Below, one piece after another: positions 63,174 to 64,000 of a stretch of 64,000 nucleotides of DNA (position 1 is its first letter; each line of letters opens with the position of its first letter). Under the pieces are notes generated by a model that worked only from the letters and a program-made list of their open reading frames with translations, was not told where the DNA came from and did no database searches. This DNA comes from Segatella copri (GTDB taxonomy: Bacteria; Bacteroidota; Bacteroidia; Bacteroidales; Bacteroidaceae). The DNA lies in assembly GCF_009494395.1 (NCBI RefSeq), contig NZ_VZCB01000052.1:1-64000 (forward strand), written 5' to 3'. The position numbers and the translations under genes were made by a program.

Positions 63174-63857
63174 TTATTTTTCATTTTCTTGCTCTTTTGC
63201 ATCATTTTGAACATTTGGAAGCATTTTCTCTGATGATTCCTGCTTGGTCTCATCCTGCTTTTCCAAAGTTTCTTTCTTGTTAGCGCTCAGATTGATAGGA
63301 TTATTCAGTTCATACTTCTTTCCCGTAGCTTTTTCGTAGGCATTGATGAGCGGATCCTTGTTTTCCATCTTCGAGAACACCTTCTTGGCCTCCTTCAGAT
63401 GTTTCTGGTCGCGACGCCCCTGACTGTCCATCATGTTGCCCAGGTCGAAGCCTACCAGACGGGTATGTCCCAGTGCAGCATTTCTGCCTGCCTCCACAGC
63501 TTCCTGGCAGGCCTGGCTCTTCACCTTGCCGACGTTTTCCTGGTTCTTGCCCCAAACGGTTACCTCACCCAACTGCTTGGCTTCCGGTAAAAGAAACACT
63601 GTATCAGGCAATTCCTTGTATCTGATAGTAGCCTTCATATAACCAGGTTTCGAAACTGTTGCTGAATCAAACTGGTAACGCATCGTCCAATATCCCCGAT
63701 AATCGGTTCTTGCCCAATGATTATTGTTTGTATGGATAAGTGCTTCACGGATAGGCACATGATCTTCTGCCGATGCGATGACACATGTCTTCTGCGCATA
63801 GGCAACCTGCCCTATCATAGCAAGTAATACTACAAAAATCAATATAATTCGTTTCAT
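63174..63857 (-). CDS. Secreted protein with carboxypeptidase-regulatory-like domain
   Basis: I start at the ATG at 63857 (MKRIILIFVVLLAMIGQVAYAQ), which gives a clean signal peptide and 227 residues; the open frame continues upstream to 63986 without signal character. The first domain (VIASAEDHVPIREALIHTNN, then WARTDYRGYWTMRYQFDS and LGEVTVWGKN) is a CarboxypepD_reg-like beta-sandwich of the kind at the start of TonB-dependent receptors. The second half is charged and probably disordered, ending KEQENEK. It probably sits in the periplasm or on the envelope; its role is unknown. Confidence 0.8.
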   Translation of the reverse strand: MKRIILIFVVLLAMIGQVAYAQKTCVIASAEDHVPIREALIHTNNNHWARTDYRGYWTMRYQFDSATVSKPGYMKATIRYKELPDTVFLLPEAKQLGEVTVWGKNQENVGKVKSQACQEAVEAGRNAALGHTRLVGFDLGNMMDSQGRRDQKHLKEAKKVFSKMENKDPLINAYEKATGKKYELNNPINLSANKKETLEKQDETKQESSEKMLPNVQNDAKEQENEK

Positions 63858-64000
63858 ATTTATTTCCTCAGTTTTTATCTTTTCCTTGTTCGTAGCAAAT
63901 ATCTTTGCTATATTTTGTTCTTTTAAATACAAAAGTAATGATAAAATCTGATACTCCTTAGATTTCCTTAAGAAGTTTAAGTTCATTTAAAGGGTAAATC

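Noticed and set aside
63858..63986. Longer N-terminus for the right-end secreted protein
   Set aside because: The extension lacks coding character and would bury a clear signal peptide. The ATG at 63857 was preferred.

Overview
The window looks like chromosome from a gut-type Bacteroidales bacterium, most likely Prevotellaceae (Segatella/Prevotella). The grounds are the Bacteroidetes promoter form (TTTG, 19-21 bases, TAnnTTTG) repeated throughout, an rprX/rprY-type two-component system, a GTPase-degenerate EF-G paralogue, a mitochondrial-type aconitase beside citrate synthase, and the order HU, 29-residue AURKAIP1/COX24 protein, RNase G. No rRNA, tRNA or CRISPR array was seen.

Positions 1-4100 are a decayed accessory island. 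It holds the 5' end of a tyrosine recombinase running off the left edge, nested inverted repeats and a 33-bp direct-repeat array in front of it, a truncated YoeB-type toxin fused back to back with a broken AAA-ATPase gene, the 3' end of a group II intron, an IS1380 remnant, three small or unknown genes, a promoter-terminator pair that may be a small RNA, a DUF2442 gene and a frameshifted DUF1016 nuclease.

Positions 4188-24800 are mostly core metabolism and housekeeping: purF-carA-carB, glmS, a Wza-like export lipoprotein with its promoter inside a long palindrome, pyruvate kinase, TPM protein plus LemA, HU, the AURKAIP1/COX24 protein, RNase G, an S9 peptidase, a YbjQ protein, threonine aldolase and a hipBA toxin-antitoxin pair. 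Positions 24800-25830 have no gene. They hold a 738-bp element with about 152-bp inverted-repeat arms around GC-rich hairpins and 32-bp tandem repeats.

Positions 25829-51163 hold a GH13 glycosidase fused to an AlaX-type tRNA-editing domain, fabD, the rpsF-rpsR-rplI operon with a structured leader and a divergent promoter, rprXY, an EF-G2-like factor, hemW, acn-gltA without an icd gene between them, trmD, a CD225/DUF2752/TM2 membrane cluster, a patatin lipase, M24 and C1 peptidases, and recJ-recQ.

Positions 51286-57743 are the branched-chain amino acid genes (ilvD-ilvB-ilvN, an acyl-ACP thioesterase, ilvC). ilvC has a leader able to form mutually exclusive hairpins. The right end carries a GH51 arabinofuranosidase, ffh-folD and a secreted regulatory-domain protein. 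The most interesting items are the 738-bp inverted-repeat element, the GH13-AlaX fusion, the ilvC leader, the recombinase-associated repeats and the EF-G paralogue.
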